Shown here: positions 32,967 through 42,997 of the stretch, in pieces | Numbering within the stretch: position 1 is the stretch's first letter | How the letters are laid out: the number at the start of each line of letters is the position of its first letter | Source: UBA868 sp016776875 | Lineage (GTDB): Bacteria; Pseudomonadota; Gammaproteobacteria; Arenicellales; UBA868 | Length of the DNA: 64,000 bases | Direction of reading: 5' to 3' | NCBI GenBank assembly: GCA_051201585.1 | Contig: CP179198.1 | Location: 2,294,001-2,358,000 of the forward strand | Made by a program: the position numbers and the translations under genes | The notes under the pieces: generated by a model | Told to the model about the DNA's origin: nothing | The model's database searches: none | Seen by the model: only the letters and a program-made list of their open reading frames with translations

Positions 32967-34208
32967 ATGAATACCCTGTCTGATCCGCCTCGAATCATCA
33001 TGCATGCCGATATGGATGCGTTTTATGCCTCGGTTGAACAACGCGATCATCCTGAACTGCAAGGCAAGCCTGTCGCGGTGGGAGGGAGTAGCGCTCGCGG
33101 CGTGGTATCCGCGGCGAGCTATGAAGCAAGACAATTCGGTATTCACTCTGCGATGCCGTCCGTCGAAGCGCGTCGTAAATGTCCAGATCTCGTTTTTGTT
33201 CGCGGCAATATGGCACTTTACAAAAAAGAATCTGCCCGCCTCCTCGAAATTTTCCAGGACTTTTCGCCAGTCGTGGAACGCGTATCACTCGATGAGGCCT
33301 TTCTTGATCTAACCGGAAGCACTCGATTGCTAGGTCCTGCCGAAGCGGTCGGCCAGCGGCTCCGAAAAAAAGTCCGTGACGTGCTCTCGCTGCCAGTCTC
33401 GGTTGGCATTGGGCCTGTCAAAATGGTTGCGAAAATTGCCAGCGCGGGCGCGAAGCCTGACGGCCTTCTCGAAGTGAAACCGCATCACGTCCAAACATTT
33501 CTCGATCCGCTGCCTGTCAGTCGAATCTGGGGTGTCGGTCCTGTCGCTCGACATAAACTCGAAGAATCAAACTTTAAGACCATTGGCGATCTTGCCCGAG
33601 CGGAGCCCGCCTCACTTCAGGGATTGCTGGGTGAATGGGGGCTTGAGATCGCAAGACTTGCGAGAGGTGAAGATTTTCGAGAAGTTGAACCCTACCGGGA
33701 AGCAATTTCATACAGTGAAGAGCACACCTTTACAAACGATATCTTTGACTTAAAGAAGCTCGAGCCGTTCATTCGTGAACACGCGGAATCGCTCGGGCGT
33801 CGACTTCGTAAAAGCAAGGTGAAGGCTCGAACGATTGTCCTCAAATGGAAATCAGCCAAACGAACCGGTCCGGGCGTACGGGGTTATCCTGTATTCACCC
33901 GCAGAGTGACGCTCTCTTCAGCAACTGATGATGGTCGGGTCATCACAAACGCAGCCACCTCACTTTTGCATAAAAATGGCCCGGTTACGGCTGTGCGCCT
34001 ACTGGGGGTGGGATGTACTGGACTCACGGATGAAACTGCGGACCAGCTCGGACTCTTTGACGCTGAAGAAAAGACGCGACGCTCAACCCTTAATCACACG
34101 CTCGATCAAATCACTCAAAAATTTGGCAATCGTGCGATCGGGGAACTCAGCGTCAACAATCAAGAAAAAGCCGGTTTGTCGACTCAAGTTAAGCGCGGTG
34201 ACGACTAG
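32967..34208 (+). CDS. dinB: DNA polymerase IV (translesion)
   Basis: This 413-residue Y-family polymerase has metal-binding residues in MHADMDAFYASVEQ near the N-terminus and RVSLDEAFLDLT, the finger/palm segment VSAASYEARQFGIHSAMP, helix-hairpin-helix motifs (RIWGVGPVARHKL) and a little-finger domain. A C-terminal QLGLFDAEE resembles a beta-clamp-binding motif (QLxLF). The last 20 bases overlap the convergent M20 peptidase gene. No LexA box was recognised upstream. Confidence 0.93.
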   Translation: MNTLSDPPRIIMHADMDAFYASVEQRDHPELQGKPVAVGGSSARGVVSAASYEARQFGIHSAMPSVEARRKCPDLVFVRGNMALYKKESARLLEIFQDFSPVVERVSLDEAFLDLTGSTRLLGPAEAVGQRLRKKVRDVLSLPVSVGIGPVKMVAKIASAGAKPDGLLEVKPHHVQTFLDPLPVSRIWGVGPVARHKLEESNFKTIGDLARAEPASLQGLLGEWGLEIARLARGEDFREVEPYREAISYSEEHTFTNDIFDLKKLEPFIREHAESLGRRLRKSKVKARTIVLKWKSAKRTGPGVRGYPVFTRRVTLSSATDDGRVITNAATSLLHKNGPVTAVRLLGVGCTGLTDETADQLGLFDAEEKTRRSTLNHTLDQITQKFGNRAIGELSVNNQEKAGLSTQVKRGDD

Positions 34209-35502
34209 CACGGGTAGCGGGCTCGAGCCCGCACCAAGATGCGATAAACAACGCGATAGTGCCTGTAATCTGTCTTAGAGAATTGAGGCTCACTCGCTCA
34301 TCAAATGCATGGATATTTTTTGAGACGGGCCCATACACAAGACAGGGGCAGTCGCCGTAGAGCACAAAGACTCGTCCATCAAGGTAACCTGGTGTCACGA
34401 AAGACTCAAGACTCGAGCCAAAACTTTGCGCATGGGCACGGCTGAGCACTTTTTCCGCCTCACTTCCTTCTTCGAGAACATAGCCTTCAGCAAAAAAACC
34501 GTTGTATTCCACTTCTGGCAGATTTTTTTTAAGAAAAGAATGTGATTCGGCATGCTGCCGAATACACGCTTCTATCTCGTGTGCTGCATCGCGCGGATCG
34601 ACACCAGGGTAAATCGCAACACGCACATCGATCGAACACCACGAAGGCACAGAAGATGCCCAATCGCCCCCTTCTATTTTTCCAATATTAAAATTTATCG
34701 GATGCTCGACGGAATCAAAATAGGCATGCGCAAAACGGGCGTCATTCCATTTCTGCTCTAATTTTTTGAGCGCGGGAATAATAGACGTGGCCGCTTCAAT
34801 CGCATTAGCACCAATACCCGCTTCACGGACATGCACCGGCTTACCCTGCACGTGGATTCGAAACCAAATAACCCCTGTATTCGCACGCACGAGCATGTTC
34901 TCTTCGGGTTCAGGGATCAAAGCCGCGTCTGCCTGATATCCCCTGACGAGCGCCGACAGTGCCCCGTTCCCGGTGCACTCTTCCTCAGTCACAGATTGCA
35001 CATGCACTCTGGCAGCGGGCTGAAAACCGAGATTCTCCAAAGCGTCGAGTGCCGCCACATTCGCGCATAAGCCGGCTTTCATATCAGCACCGCCGCGCCC
35101 GTAAAGCCAATCACCTTTTATCCAGGGGTCAAACGGCGGACGTGTCCACATGTCCAGAGGGCCTGTTGGTACGACGTCAATATGGCCATTGAGAATAAGT
35201 GATTGCCCGTTGGTTTGATCAGGCAGATGCGTTCCCACCACGTTAACCGCATTGTCATAGTTGATCTTGACAGGAGAGAACCCCGGATGAGATTCAATGT
35301 CGGTCACATCGATCGTCCACTGATCCATGTCGTAACCCCTTCGGGCAAGCGCGTCGTGAAATAGCTGTTGGGCGGGGCGCTCGTTCCCTCGGGTGGAATC
35401 GAGCGCCATGATTTGACGGGTGAAATCAAGCTGCTGCTCAAATCCCTGATTGACAGAATCAAGAATTTTTTGGGCCAGTTCCGATGAGACCGATTCAGTC
35501 AT
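34189..35502 (-). CDS. M20-family deacylase/peptidase (ArgE/DapE-like)
   Basis: This 437-residue zinc amidohydrolase has the complete M20 metal set: NGHIDVVPTG (H and D), GRGGADMKAG (bridging D), TEEECTGNG (catalytic and metal E), PEPEE and the final histidine in KNIHAFDERV. The family deacylates N-acyl amino acids such as acetylornithine. It is last in an operon with an amidinotransferase, an unknown protein and a creatinase-like M24 protein, suggesting work on an acylated or guanidino amino acid rather than housekeeping arginine synthesis. Confidence 0.83.
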   Translation of the reverse strand: MTESVSSELAQKILDSVNQGFEQQLDFTRQIMALDSTRGNERPAQQLFHDALARRGYDMDQWTIDVTDIESHPGFSPVKINYDNAVNVVGTHLPDQTNGQSLILNGHIDVVPTGPLDMWTRPPFDPWIKGDWLYGRGGADMKAGLCANVAALDALENLGFQPAARVHVQSVTEEECTGNGALSALVRGYQADAALIPEPEENMLVRANTGVIWFRIHVQGKPVHVREAGIGANAIEAATSIIPALKKLEQKWNDARFAHAYFDSVEHPINFNIGKIEGGDWASSVPSWCSIDVRVAIYPGVDPRDAAHEIEACIRQHAESHSFLKKNLPEVEYNGFFAEGYVLEEGSEAEKVLSRAHAQSFGSSLESFVTPGYLDGRVFVLYGDCPCLVYGPVSKNIHAFDERVSLNSLRQITGTIALFIASWCGLEPATRASRHRA

Positions 35503-35514
35503 CAGATCGAAATC

Positions 35515-36504
35515 TCAGGGGTCACGCCAAATGCCATGCGTGGAACATGATACGCACCCACCCCAAAAACTGACATGATCGTATTCAATCTCGATCGGCT
35601 CCACGCCGCGCTTTGCCAACTCATCACAGACTCGACCGAGGCCTGCAGGAATAACGTATCGTTTGTCATCAAGGCTCACACCAACAGTGGCATAGGCTCG
35701 CGCTTCGTCTTCAGTTACGTCAATCACATCCCAATCCGCAAGCGGCGCCGGAAGATCGCAGTTCAATTCATCCCGATACAATAAAAGCACACCGTCTGCG
35801 ACCAGAACCATAGTGCCCAAAAGATGCAAAATACTGCCGTGCATGGGCATGGGATGAACCTGGTAACCAAAAGGCGTGATGTAATCTGATAACCAATCTG
35901 TTCCGGCTCGGTTAGTCGCAATATCGGACTCACCCACAAACAGATGATTTTCAAAGCAGATAATATCTCCCCCTTCAAGGTAAGGACCGGGCCCACCGCT
36001 CGATGGTGCGAACGGTCTAACCGCTGGCATGATCACATGATGTGTTTCCGCATCATTAGACAGCAACGGGGCAACAATTTCACGCAGCGGGAAAACTTCT
36101 TTTCGCCGATAGGCGCGGCGAATATTGACCTCAAGATAATGCTTGCCCACCGTATAAACTGGATCAGCGGGGTAGAGTAATGACGCGCCTGGCTGTGCCT
36201 CTGCCAAATACTGGCGCTCTTCCTCGGTGTAAGGTCGCGGCCGATAAACCCTGATTCCATTCGCCTCGTATAACGCGGCAAGGCTATCCAGCTGTTCAAC
36301 GGTTTTTTCCCAACGAGCGGGCATCGCCGTTGAAATATCGAGCGGCTTATCGCCATTCGCTTTTAACGCAGCTTGAACTTCTTCATTGTAATGATGAAGC
36401 GTTGGATTAAATGGTGGCAGACTAAGCCCTTCGGCACTCCCCACAATTGCGCTTTTTAGTCGACCGTAATCGGTGTAGGCGCCAAAGCCTTCACTCGGGC
36501 TCAT
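35515..36504 (-). CDS. Amidinotransferase/dimethylargininase-superfamily protein
   Basis: This 329-residue pentein-fold enzyme acts on guanidino groups. The likely catalytic residues are an acid in PYLEGGDIICF, a histidine in MHGSILHLLG and the nucleophilic cysteine in GGCVSCSTHGIW near the C-terminus. Overall it resembles glycine/inosamine amidinotransferases more than arginine deiminase. The residue just before the nucleophile is serine where many members have histidine. It lies 12 nt upstream of the M20 gene. The donor and acceptor are unknown. Confidence 0.75.
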   Translation of the reverse strand: MSPSEGFGAYTDYGRLKSAIVGSAEGLSLPPFNPTLHHYNEEVQAALKANGDKPLDISTAMPARWEKTVEQLDSLAALYEANGIRVYRPRPYTEEERQYLAEAQPGASLLYPADPVYTVGKHYLEVNIRRAYRRKEVFPLREIVAPLLSNDAETHHVIMPAVRPFAPSSGGPGPYLEGGDIICFENHLFVGESDIATNRAGTDWLSDYITPFGYQVHPMPMHGSILHLLGTMVLVADGVLLLYRDELNCDLPAPLADWDVIDVTEDEARAYATVGVSLDDKRYVIPAGLGRVCDELAKRGVEPIEIEYDHVSFWGGCVSCSTHGIWRDP

Positions 36505-36563
36505 AATGTTCTCCTTTGTGCAAAAACGTTGAAACCGACTTTATTTTACTCTGGTTATTCTCG

Positions 36564-37268
36564 CTAACTGTAATCAATTACTCTAAACACAACACGGCAA
36601 CTATTGCCAGAAAAAAAGAGTCCCAGAGAGATCATCGCCCCAATGACAATAGCGAGCCAAAAAAATTTTTCGATTGAATTGATCTCCTGCCGCGCAACCG
36701 GTTTTCGGTGCCACGGCAATTCTGTCGATCTCGGCCGAAAACGCGTCTGCTGGTCAATCCTCTGGATTTTAGTCATCGGTGAATCCAAACAACAACAACG
36801 TTCGTAAGCCGCCCGACGCTGAGAATTCATATCCAGTATTGCATCTTCTTCAACCTCAACGTCCCAGTGACGCCCGCCAGATGCTGGCCCCTCTATTATG
36901 TGCACCTGGTACACACCGCGCTTAACCTCATCGACAACACCCATATGAACGCCCGAATGAAGCCCATCATCCCAATGAACCAATACCCTATCTCCCCTTT
37001 GGGGTTCTAGCGGCGTACGGTACTGGATTGATCGAATATCATCAGGCCAGATCAGCCGCACATATCCATCAGGCTCGTTATCGGCTTCAAAACCGCAGAG
37101 CTCATGGTATTCCCACTCATAAACTGCTGCCCGCTTGATCACACCAACTACGTCATCGAGACTAAAAACAATAAAGTCGCCCTCATCATCGTTGAGACGA
37201 ACAACATCCCCTCTATCCAGCGCGTGGAACGCGACACTCGGATCGATAGCCTCTTTCTCAAGTTTCAT
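36564..37268 (-). CDS. Unknown protein with C-terminal membrane helix
   Basis: This 234-residue protein is not one I recognise. Residues 15-170 are hydrophilic, with two similar beta-rich segments (RGDVVRLNDDEGDFIVFS; QRGDRVLVHWDDGLHSGVHM) that could be SH3- or Tudor-like barrels. A CCC triplet lies near 159 and a single membrane helix at about 204-224 (FFWLAIVIGAMISLGLFFSG). It lies 16 nt after the creatinase-like gene and 59 nt before the amidinotransferase, so it appears to be part of that operon. Confidence 0.6.
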   Translation of the reverse strand: MKLEKEAIDPSVAFHALDRGDVVRLNDDEGDFIVFSLDDVVGVIKRAAVYEWEYHELCGFEADNEPDGYVRLIWPDDIRSIQYRTPLEPQRGDRVLVHWDDGLHSGVHMGVVDEVKRGVYQVHIIEGPASGGRHWDVEVEEDAILDMNSQRRAAYERCCCLDSPMTKIQRIDQQTRFRPRSTELPWHRKPVARQEINSIEKFFWLAIVIGAMISLGLFFSGNSCRVVFRVIDYS

Positions 37269-37284
37269 TCGTTAATAGGAAGCC

Positions 37285-38442
37285 CTAGCGATTGACCACA
37301 ACGACTTCACGGGGATACTCGGTTAAGTAATCAAACCCTTCTGCGGTCACCACAATCGAATCTCCAATTCTGCCGCCAAACCGGCCCTCGACTGAGATCC
37401 CCCCATCAACCGCAAACGTCATGCCTTCTTGGAGAATCGTATGGTCTCCCGACTTCAGCTTAGGCGTTTCTAAATAGGCCATCCCAATTGAACGTCCTGT
37501 ACGATAGCTCGGTGCATAACCCTTCTTCTGGTAAACCTGGTTAGCGGCCTCGGCAACCGTCTCGGCCGTCACGCCTGGCGCTACCACACTGAGCGCCGCT
37601 TGCTGTGCATCGATCGCGGTCTGCTGTACATCAGCTGCCTGATCGGAAACATAGTGAATATTGAACATGCGATCGAAGCCGAGCTTATATTGCTTAAATT
37701 GTGCCATGTTGCAAAAACAGAAATAAACAGGATCTCCCGCCTCAAGCGTTTTGATACTCGCTCTTCGATGCGGCATCGAAGTATCTATCCCAGACTGCAT
37801 GATTTGAAGATTATGAATAATTGGCGAAACAAAACGTTCCCAGCCTTTGTGGGTTAAAAATCCTGCCGCCGCACGCGTACCAGCGTTAATGATTGCCAAC
37901 GCCGACTCATACTCAGGGGCGCCTTCGGCGAGAGAATCCTCAGCAGCTGACATCATTGCCGCCGCGATTAATCCCGCTTGCTTCATAACCCCGATCTCAA
38001 AAGACGATTTAATGGCTCGCATTTCGGCAATGAGTAAAGAGACATCGGTTAACTCAGCCGGAACTGCTGAGTCGTCAAGCCAGTTGCGTATTAGGCTGGG
38101 TAAAACTGCCTTTTCCACTCCAAGCTTATGACGCCGCGTCCCTAAAATTTGCGCTAAAACATTACCCCAATGATTCGGTCCAGAATCCTCCCACGTACGA
38201 ATGTTGGGTACCCACGTCATTGCAGAAACCATTTCACTTTCCATTCGCGGCGTAACGACAGTCGGATCGCCATCTGCTGGAACCACGAGAAACGTGGGGC
38301 GTCCAAACTCTACAGACAGGTATCCCCAAAACCCGGCGTAGTAGGCAATTGTGCTCTCATCAGTCAATAGCGCAATATCGATTCCTGCATTTTGCATCTT
38401 AAGTTGAAAATCTTGCAGACGGACTTTGGCGTGCTCAAGCAT
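37285..38442 (-). CDS. M24 creatinase/prolidase-like hydrolase lacking metal ligands
   Basis: This 385-residue pita-bread-fold protein has a creatinase N-terminal domain (LTDESTIAYYAGFWGYLSVE) and an M24 catalytic domain. The aminopeptidase metal ligands are mostly missing. The first Asp motif reads PVYFCFCNMAQF and the usual HGIG histidine reads RSIGMAYLETP, while the later glutamate and the GGRIGDS region remain. This resembles creatinase and ectoine-hydrolase-type members that do not use the dinuclear metal site. It heads the operon with the unknown, amidinotransferase and M20 genes. A guanidino or N-methyl substrate is a guess from context. Confidence 0.75.
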   Translation of the reverse strand: MLEHAKVRLQDFQLKMQNAGIDIALLTDESTIAYYAGFWGYLSVEFGRPTFLVVPADGDPTVVTPRMESEMVSAMTWVPNIRTWEDSGPNHWGNVLAQILGTRRHKLGVEKAVLPSLIRNWLDDSAVPAELTDVSLLIAEMRAIKSSFEIGVMKQAGLIAAAMMSAAEDSLAEGAPEYESALAIINAGTRAAAGFLTHKGWERFVSPIIHNLQIMQSGIDTSMPHRRASIKTLEAGDPVYFCFCNMAQFKQYKLGFDRMFNIHYVSDQAADVQQTAIDAQQAALSVVAPGVTAETVAEAANQVYQKKGYAPSYRTGRSIGMAYLETPKLKSGDHTILQEGMTFAVDGGISVEGRFGGRIGDSIVVTAEGFDYLTEYPREVVVVNR

Positions 38443-38481
38443 TGGACTCTTTTTCCGATTTAGGTTTTGATCGAACGGGCT

Positions 38482-39015
38482 TCAAGCGCCCATGAGGTCA
38501 GAAGGCTTGATTTGACCGTTCTGATATTCACTAATCTGCCATGACTTTTCATTCGCTTCCAGCAAAATACATGACGACCCGCCCTTGTTGCGCTCTCGGC
38601 CTGCGGCGCCCGGATTAAGCACCCATGGATCTGCCAATTGATCGACACATCGAATGTGCGTGTGACCATAAACAATCGCCCGGGCGTTTGGATGTTTTGC
38701 TCGAAGTCGCTTGTGGTAATTCTTGGTATCCCATATTCGATGGCCATGCTCGATTGCAATTAACCCGCCAGGGACAACGCATTCTGCATTCTCCTCAATT
38801 GCGCAAAACCCCGACTCACGCCAACCTGGCCATGTTTCAGGCCAATCGTTATTGCCACGGACCGGAAGTAACTCTCCCCGATTTGGCGTCACGGAATCCA
38901 ATACATCGAGGCCGCCGATATCACCCGCATGAATAACCAGATCAGCTTCGTTCGCCAGCGTCTGGATAAATGGCTCAACAAAACCGTGCGTGTCAGATAA
39001 AATGATGATTCGCAT
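38482..39015 (-). CDS. YfcE/MJ0936-type metallophosphoesterase
   Basis: This calcineurin-like phosphoesterase has 177 residues from the ATG at 39015; a TTG six codons upstream is an alternative. It has the metal motifs in order: LSDTHG, HAGDIGG, VRGNNDWP, EHGH and YGHTHIR, with LNPGAAGRERN typical of the YfcE family. It hydrolyses phosphodiesters in vitro in relatives; the natural substrate is usually unknown. It lies between lgt and the creatinase-like operon on the same strand. Confidence 0.85.
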   Translation of the reverse strand: MRIIILSDTHGFVEPFIQTLANEADLVIHAGDIGGLDVLDSVTPNRGELLPVRGNNDWPETWPGWRESGFCAIEENAECVVPGGLIAIEHGHRIWDTKNYHKRLRAKHPNARAIVYGHTHIRCVDQLADPWVLNPGAAGRERNKGGSSCILLEANEKSWQISEYQNGQIKPSDLMGA

Positions 39016-39085
39016 GCTATGGTTTCTCGTCAAGTTTCATCTATTGCCATCAACCGGCCACCTCCTCGCCAAAAACGCGAGGCGC

Positions 39086-39871
39086 TTAGGTCTCACGTGA
39101 GGAGCGGACAGGTCGAATCAACAACCAGAAGCCAAACAGTGCAACAGGAATACTGAGCATTTGCCCCATACTGATCGCATTTCCGACGATGAGGCCCAGA
39201 TGGGCGTCAGGCTCGCGAAAAAACTCCACAATGAAACGCATCAGTGAGTAACCAAGCAGAAAAACGCCACTGACCCGACCGGAAGATTTTGGACTTGCTG
39301 AATAAATCCAAACCACTAAAAATAAAATAACGCCCTCAAGACCTGCTTCGTAGAGCTGGGAGGGATGACGGGGCAATGGCCCGGCCATCGGAAAAACAAC
39401 GCCCCAAGGCATCTCCGTGACACGACCCCATAACTCCTGATTAATAAAGTTACCAATTCGACCTGCAAGAAGACCAGGGGCGCAAAGTGGCGCGAGGAAA
39501 TCAGCCACCTCAAAAAAACTTTTCTCAAAGCGTCGCGCAAAAAGCACGATCGCGCAGATGACGCCGATTAATCCCCCATGGAACGACATACCCCCCGTCC
39601 ACACAGAAAAAATCTCTATTGGTTGAGAAAGGTAATAAGTTGCGTTGTAGAAGATAACGTAGCCTAGTCGCCCACCGACAACTGCGCCCACCGCAACATA
39701 GAAAACCAGATCCCACACGAGTGAACTCGACCAGGCGCCTTGCGCGTGTTTGGCTCGCCACAAACCCAAAAGGCCGCCGGCCGCGAACGCCACGAGATAC
39801 ATCACGCCATACCAATGAATCACAAGGGGGCCGATACTGACCGCAATAGGGTCTATATTTGGATAGTCCAA
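39086..39871 (-). CDS. lgt: Prolipoprotein diacylglyceryl transferase
   Basis: This 261-residue inner-membrane enzyme transfers diacylglycerol to the lipobox cysteine of prolipoproteins. About seven membrane segments are visible. Hallmarks are GGRLGYVIFYN, the essential histidine region MSFHGGLIG, the signature GRIGNFINQELWGRVTEMPW and HPSQLYEA. Length and motif order are normal. A 191-base divergent gap separates it from the periplasmic protein gene at 40063. Confidence 0.95.
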   Translation of the reverse strand: MDYPNIDPIAVSIGPLVIHWYGVMYLVAFAAGGLLGLWRAKHAQGAWSSSLVWDLVFYVAVGAVVGGRLGYVIFYNATYYLSQPIEIFSVWTGGMSFHGGLIGVICAIVLFARRFEKSFFEVADFLAPLCAPGLLAGRIGNFINQELWGRVTEMPWGVVFPMAGPLPRHPSQLYEAGLEGVILFLVVWIYSASPKSSGRVSGVFLLGYSLMRFIVEFFREPDAHLGLIVGNAISMGQMLSIPVALFGFWLLIRPVRSSRET

Positions 39872-40062
39872 CCTTCTCTCCAGCGCACTCTATCGATTAA
39901 TCACACGAGGGTCATTCAATTACTTATCGCGACAATGGGTATTATGTCGCAATATAATTGCCGTCAATCTTAACTCAATCAGTTAACGTTTTTCTCATCG
40001 TTGCGAACAGTTAATCTCATCATGCCATTTCAACATCTGACGAATCGCTTCTCAATCAAAGT

Positions 40063-40869
40063 ATGCTGAATCGCCTTCTCTATTTTCGAATCCTGAAGAA
40101 AAGCCTCATCGCAATGCTGGCAATCAGCTTCTTCCCTGTCCACGCGGCAACTCGTCTAATTATCAATACAATAGACCAAGGGGCTTCCGGACAAGCACAA
40201 ATTTTAATCAGTAAAGGTCGGATACGATTAACTCATTCGTCGACACCCCGCCAAGAGATGCTTTTCTCAGCCGCAGATCGACTGGTTTTTCTAATTCATC
40301 ATGCACGTAAAGAGCTCACTCGAATCGACCCGGATGCCCTGCAGGGCTCGGTTAATCAGCTTTCAGGACTCGCTGAGCAGTTAATCCAACAACGAAACGC
40401 CTTGTCTGCGGATAAACGCGCTCAATTGGACGAGATGCTGAAAAGCTTCGGAATCGAAAATCCTGATCAGATTAGCTCTTCTCAATTTGAGATCACCGCA
40501 ACAAAAAAGCGGGAGCGCGCCGCAGGGATTGTTTGTGACTGGTGGGAAGTGAGACGAGATGAACAACTTATGAGTGAAACCTGTCTAAGTGAAAAAACCA
40601 GTTTGACTTTTGACTCTGCAGACATCATTACCCTTCAAACGCTGACGACTTATGTTCAGGAACTTCAAATGTCCGCAAGCGGACTTTTATCTTCCTTTGG
40701 TTTTACGCTACCACCCCTTGGTTTGATAAATGAGGCCGTGCTGCCCATTATTCTTCGAACGCCTTCAGGAACTTACTCGGCTACGCTTTCCGCGATCGAT
40801 CAGCTTGATGTCCAGTTACAGCTTCGAGCGCCATCTGGATACCGAATTATCGGTTTGCCGGGAGGCTAG
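40063..40869 (+). CDS. Predicted periplasmic protein, unknown
   Basis: This 268-residue protein has a probable Sec signal peptide (cleavage near FPVHA-A, residue 29). The mature part starts with a beta-strand-rich region (TRLIINTIDQGASGQAQILI, followed by strands that read out to FSAADRLVFLIHH). It resembles DUF4412-type outer-membrane/periplasmic sensors in layout, with a helical middle and a single pair of cysteines (VCDWW; ETCLSE). No catalytic motif is seen. It converges with the acetoacetyl-CoA synthetase gene. Confidence 0.65.
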   Translation: MLNRLLYFRILKKSLIAMLAISFFPVHAATRLIINTIDQGASGQAQILISKGRIRLTHSSTPRQEMLFSAADRLVFLIHHARKELTRIDPDALQGSVNQLSGLAEQLIQQRNALSADKRAQLDEMLKSFGIENPDQISSSQFEITATKKRERAAGIVCDWWEVRRDEQLMSETCLSEKTSLTFDSADIITLQTLTTYVQELQMSASGLLSSFGFTLPPLGLINEAVLPIILRTPSGTYSATLSAIDQLDVQLQLRAPSGYRIIGLPGG

Positions 40870-40877
40870 CTGATCTG

Positions 40878-42833
40878 TTACAAGAGCAGGTCGGGAAGGT
40901 CTGAAAATAAATCGAGTGCCTGAGGATTTGCTAACGCCTCCCGATTTAAAACAGGCTCTCCGTGTACGATCTTCCGTACTGCTAGTTCTACGATCTTGCC
41001 GCTTTTTGTTCTGGGAATATCACTGACTTCAATGATTTTAGCAGGAACATGTCGCGGGGTTGTATTCGCACGAATCTCGTTGCGGATCGTCTGGCGCAAA
41101 TCTTCATCGAGTCGAACACCGTCCTGAAGCCGCACAAAAAGAACAACCCTCACATCGCCCTGCCATTGCTGGCCGATAACAAGACTCTCTACCACTTGCG
41201 GCAATCGCTCCGCTTGACGATAAATCTCTGATGTACCAATCCGGACGCCACCTGGATTCAGGACAGCATCTGATCGTCCAAAAACAATAAAGCCATCATT
41301 CGCCGTTGCCGATAAATAGTCGCCATGACACCACACGCCTGGGAACTTTTCAAAATAAGCCGCTCTATATTTCAGATTGTCTGGATCATTCCAAAATCCA
41401 ATGGGCATCGAAGGAAACGCATTGGCGCAGACAAGTTCGCCCTTTTCACCTGGGCGGAGTAATGTGCCGTCATCGCCTCGAACTTCGATCTGCATTCCAA
41501 GCATTTCACATTGGATTTCGCCTCTCCAAACAGGGAGATTAGGGTTCCCGCCAATAAAGCATCCCATGATGTCAGTGCCGCCGGAGATTGATGAAAGGCA
41601 CGCCTCTTTACTCACCGCGTCATACACATAATCAAAACTTTCCGGATTAAGCGGTGAACCCGTTGACAAGATCGTTCGCACATTGGAGAGATCATGCGTT
41701 TGAGCAGGTCGTAATCCGGCTTTGGCAATCGCATCAATAAACTTGGCAGATGTGCCGAAAATATTAATTTTTTCCTCTGCAATGAAGTCAAAAACAACAT
41801 TGCCATCTGGATAAAACGGCGAACCGTCATATAACGCAAGTGTTGCCCCGCTGGCGAGTCCTGAGACCAGCCAATTCCACATCATCCAACCACATGTTGT
41901 GAAATAAAAAAAACGATCGCCGGCCCGGAGATCAACATGAAGTTGTTGTTCGGTGAGATGCTTAATCAGGGATCCACCCGCCCCGTGCACAATACATTTC
42001 GGCACACCCGTCGTACCGGATGAATACATGATGTAAAGCGGGTGATCAAAAGGTAAATTCAGGAACTCAATTTCAGTTTTAGATGACTCGAATTCGTCAA
42101 GACAAATCGCGTTGAATATATTCGACAGGTCTGGCGCCTCCGACAAAAGGGGCACCACAATAATATTTCTTAAGGACGGCAAATTGCGACCGATTTCAAC
42201 TAACTTTTCTAGAGAATCATGCGCTTTACCGTTGTACCAGTACCCATCCGCGCTAAATAGCACTTTAGGTTCTATCTGGCCAAAGCGATCCAGCACCCCC
42301 TTGACGCCGAAATCTGGCGAACATGACGACCAAGTCGCTCCAACAGAAGCTGCGGCCAACATCGCGCTGATGGTCTCAGGCATATTCGGCATAAATCCGC
42401 ACACTCGGTCTCCAGGCTCAATACCTGCATCACGCAAAGCCCCGGCGATCCTAGCCACCTGTGCATAAAGCGCGGCATAACTTATTGTGCGCTTAACCTT
42501 ATCTTCTGACCTGAATATCAGGGCAGGTGCATTATCCCGACGCCGCAAAAGGTTCTCTGCGAAATTGAGGGTTACATTCGGAAACCACCTCGCACCGGGC
42601 ACCCGGTTTGGATTCTGAACCACAGAATCTAACGATCCAGACCCGATAACATTCGTCCAATCCCAAATACTGCGCCAGAATTCATCAGGTTCCGTAACGG
42701 ACCAGCTATGCAGCGAACGATAGGTCCCTAGATTTCGACCCCAGCGGTCTCCCGCATCGCCAGCAAATCGCGTCATGTTGCTGTTTTCCACCTGATCGTC
42801 AGTTGGTGCCCATAAATGCTTCTCACTGATCAT
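40878..42833 (-). CDS. Acetoacetate-CoA ligase
   Basis: This 651-residue ANL-superfamily enzyme activates acetoacetate to acetoacetyl-CoA with ATP. It has the AMP-binding loop MYSSGTTGVPKCIVHGAGG, the segment SISGGTDIMGCFIGGNP typical of acetoacetyl-CoA synthetases, YLSATANDGFIVFGRSDAVL, and the acyl-transfer lysine in IPRTKSGKIVELAVRK. Length matches the family (about 650). It would let the cell use ketone bodies or mobilise polyhydroxybutyrate. It is divergent from the NAD-glutamate dehydrogenase gene. Confidence 0.9.
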   Translation of the reverse strand: MISEKHLWAPTDDQVENSNMTRFAGDAGDRWGRNLGTYRSLHSWSVTEPDEFWRSIWDWTNVIGSGSLDSVVQNPNRVPGARWFPNVTLNFAENLLRRRDNAPALIFRSEDKVKRTISYAALYAQVARIAGALRDAGIEPGDRVCGFMPNMPETISAMLAAASVGATWSSCSPDFGVKGVLDRFGQIEPKVLFSADGYWYNGKAHDSLEKLVEIGRNLPSLRNIIVVPLLSEAPDLSNIFNAICLDEFESSKTEIEFLNLPFDHPLYIMYSSGTTGVPKCIVHGAGGSLIKHLTEQQLHVDLRAGDRFFYFTTCGWMMWNWLVSGLASGATLALYDGSPFYPDGNVVFDFIAEEKINIFGTSAKFIDAIAKAGLRPAQTHDLSNVRTILSTGSPLNPESFDYVYDAVSKEACLSSISGGTDIMGCFIGGNPNLPVWRGEIQCEMLGMQIEVRGDDGTLLRPGEKGELVCANAFPSMPIGFWNDPDNLKYRAAYFEKFPGVWCHGDYLSATANDGFIVFGRSDAVLNPGGVRIGTSEIYRQAERLPQVVESLVIGQQWQGDVRVVLFVRLQDGVRLDEDLRQTIRNEIRANTTPRHVPAKIIEVSDIPRTKSGKIVELAVRKIVHGEPVLNREALANPQALDLFSDLPDLLL

Positions 42834-42997
42834 TTTTTTGAGACCTATTTTTTCGCGTAATTGCCAATCGGTAGTTTACCGCGTGCCAGTCTCGTGATTA
42901 ACTCCATCTTGGGTCATCTAAGCCTACTCGCTTTAAACCGGTGACTTGGCCCACAAGAAACGGCCGGGCGAATCACCGACATAAAAATACTGTCCTA

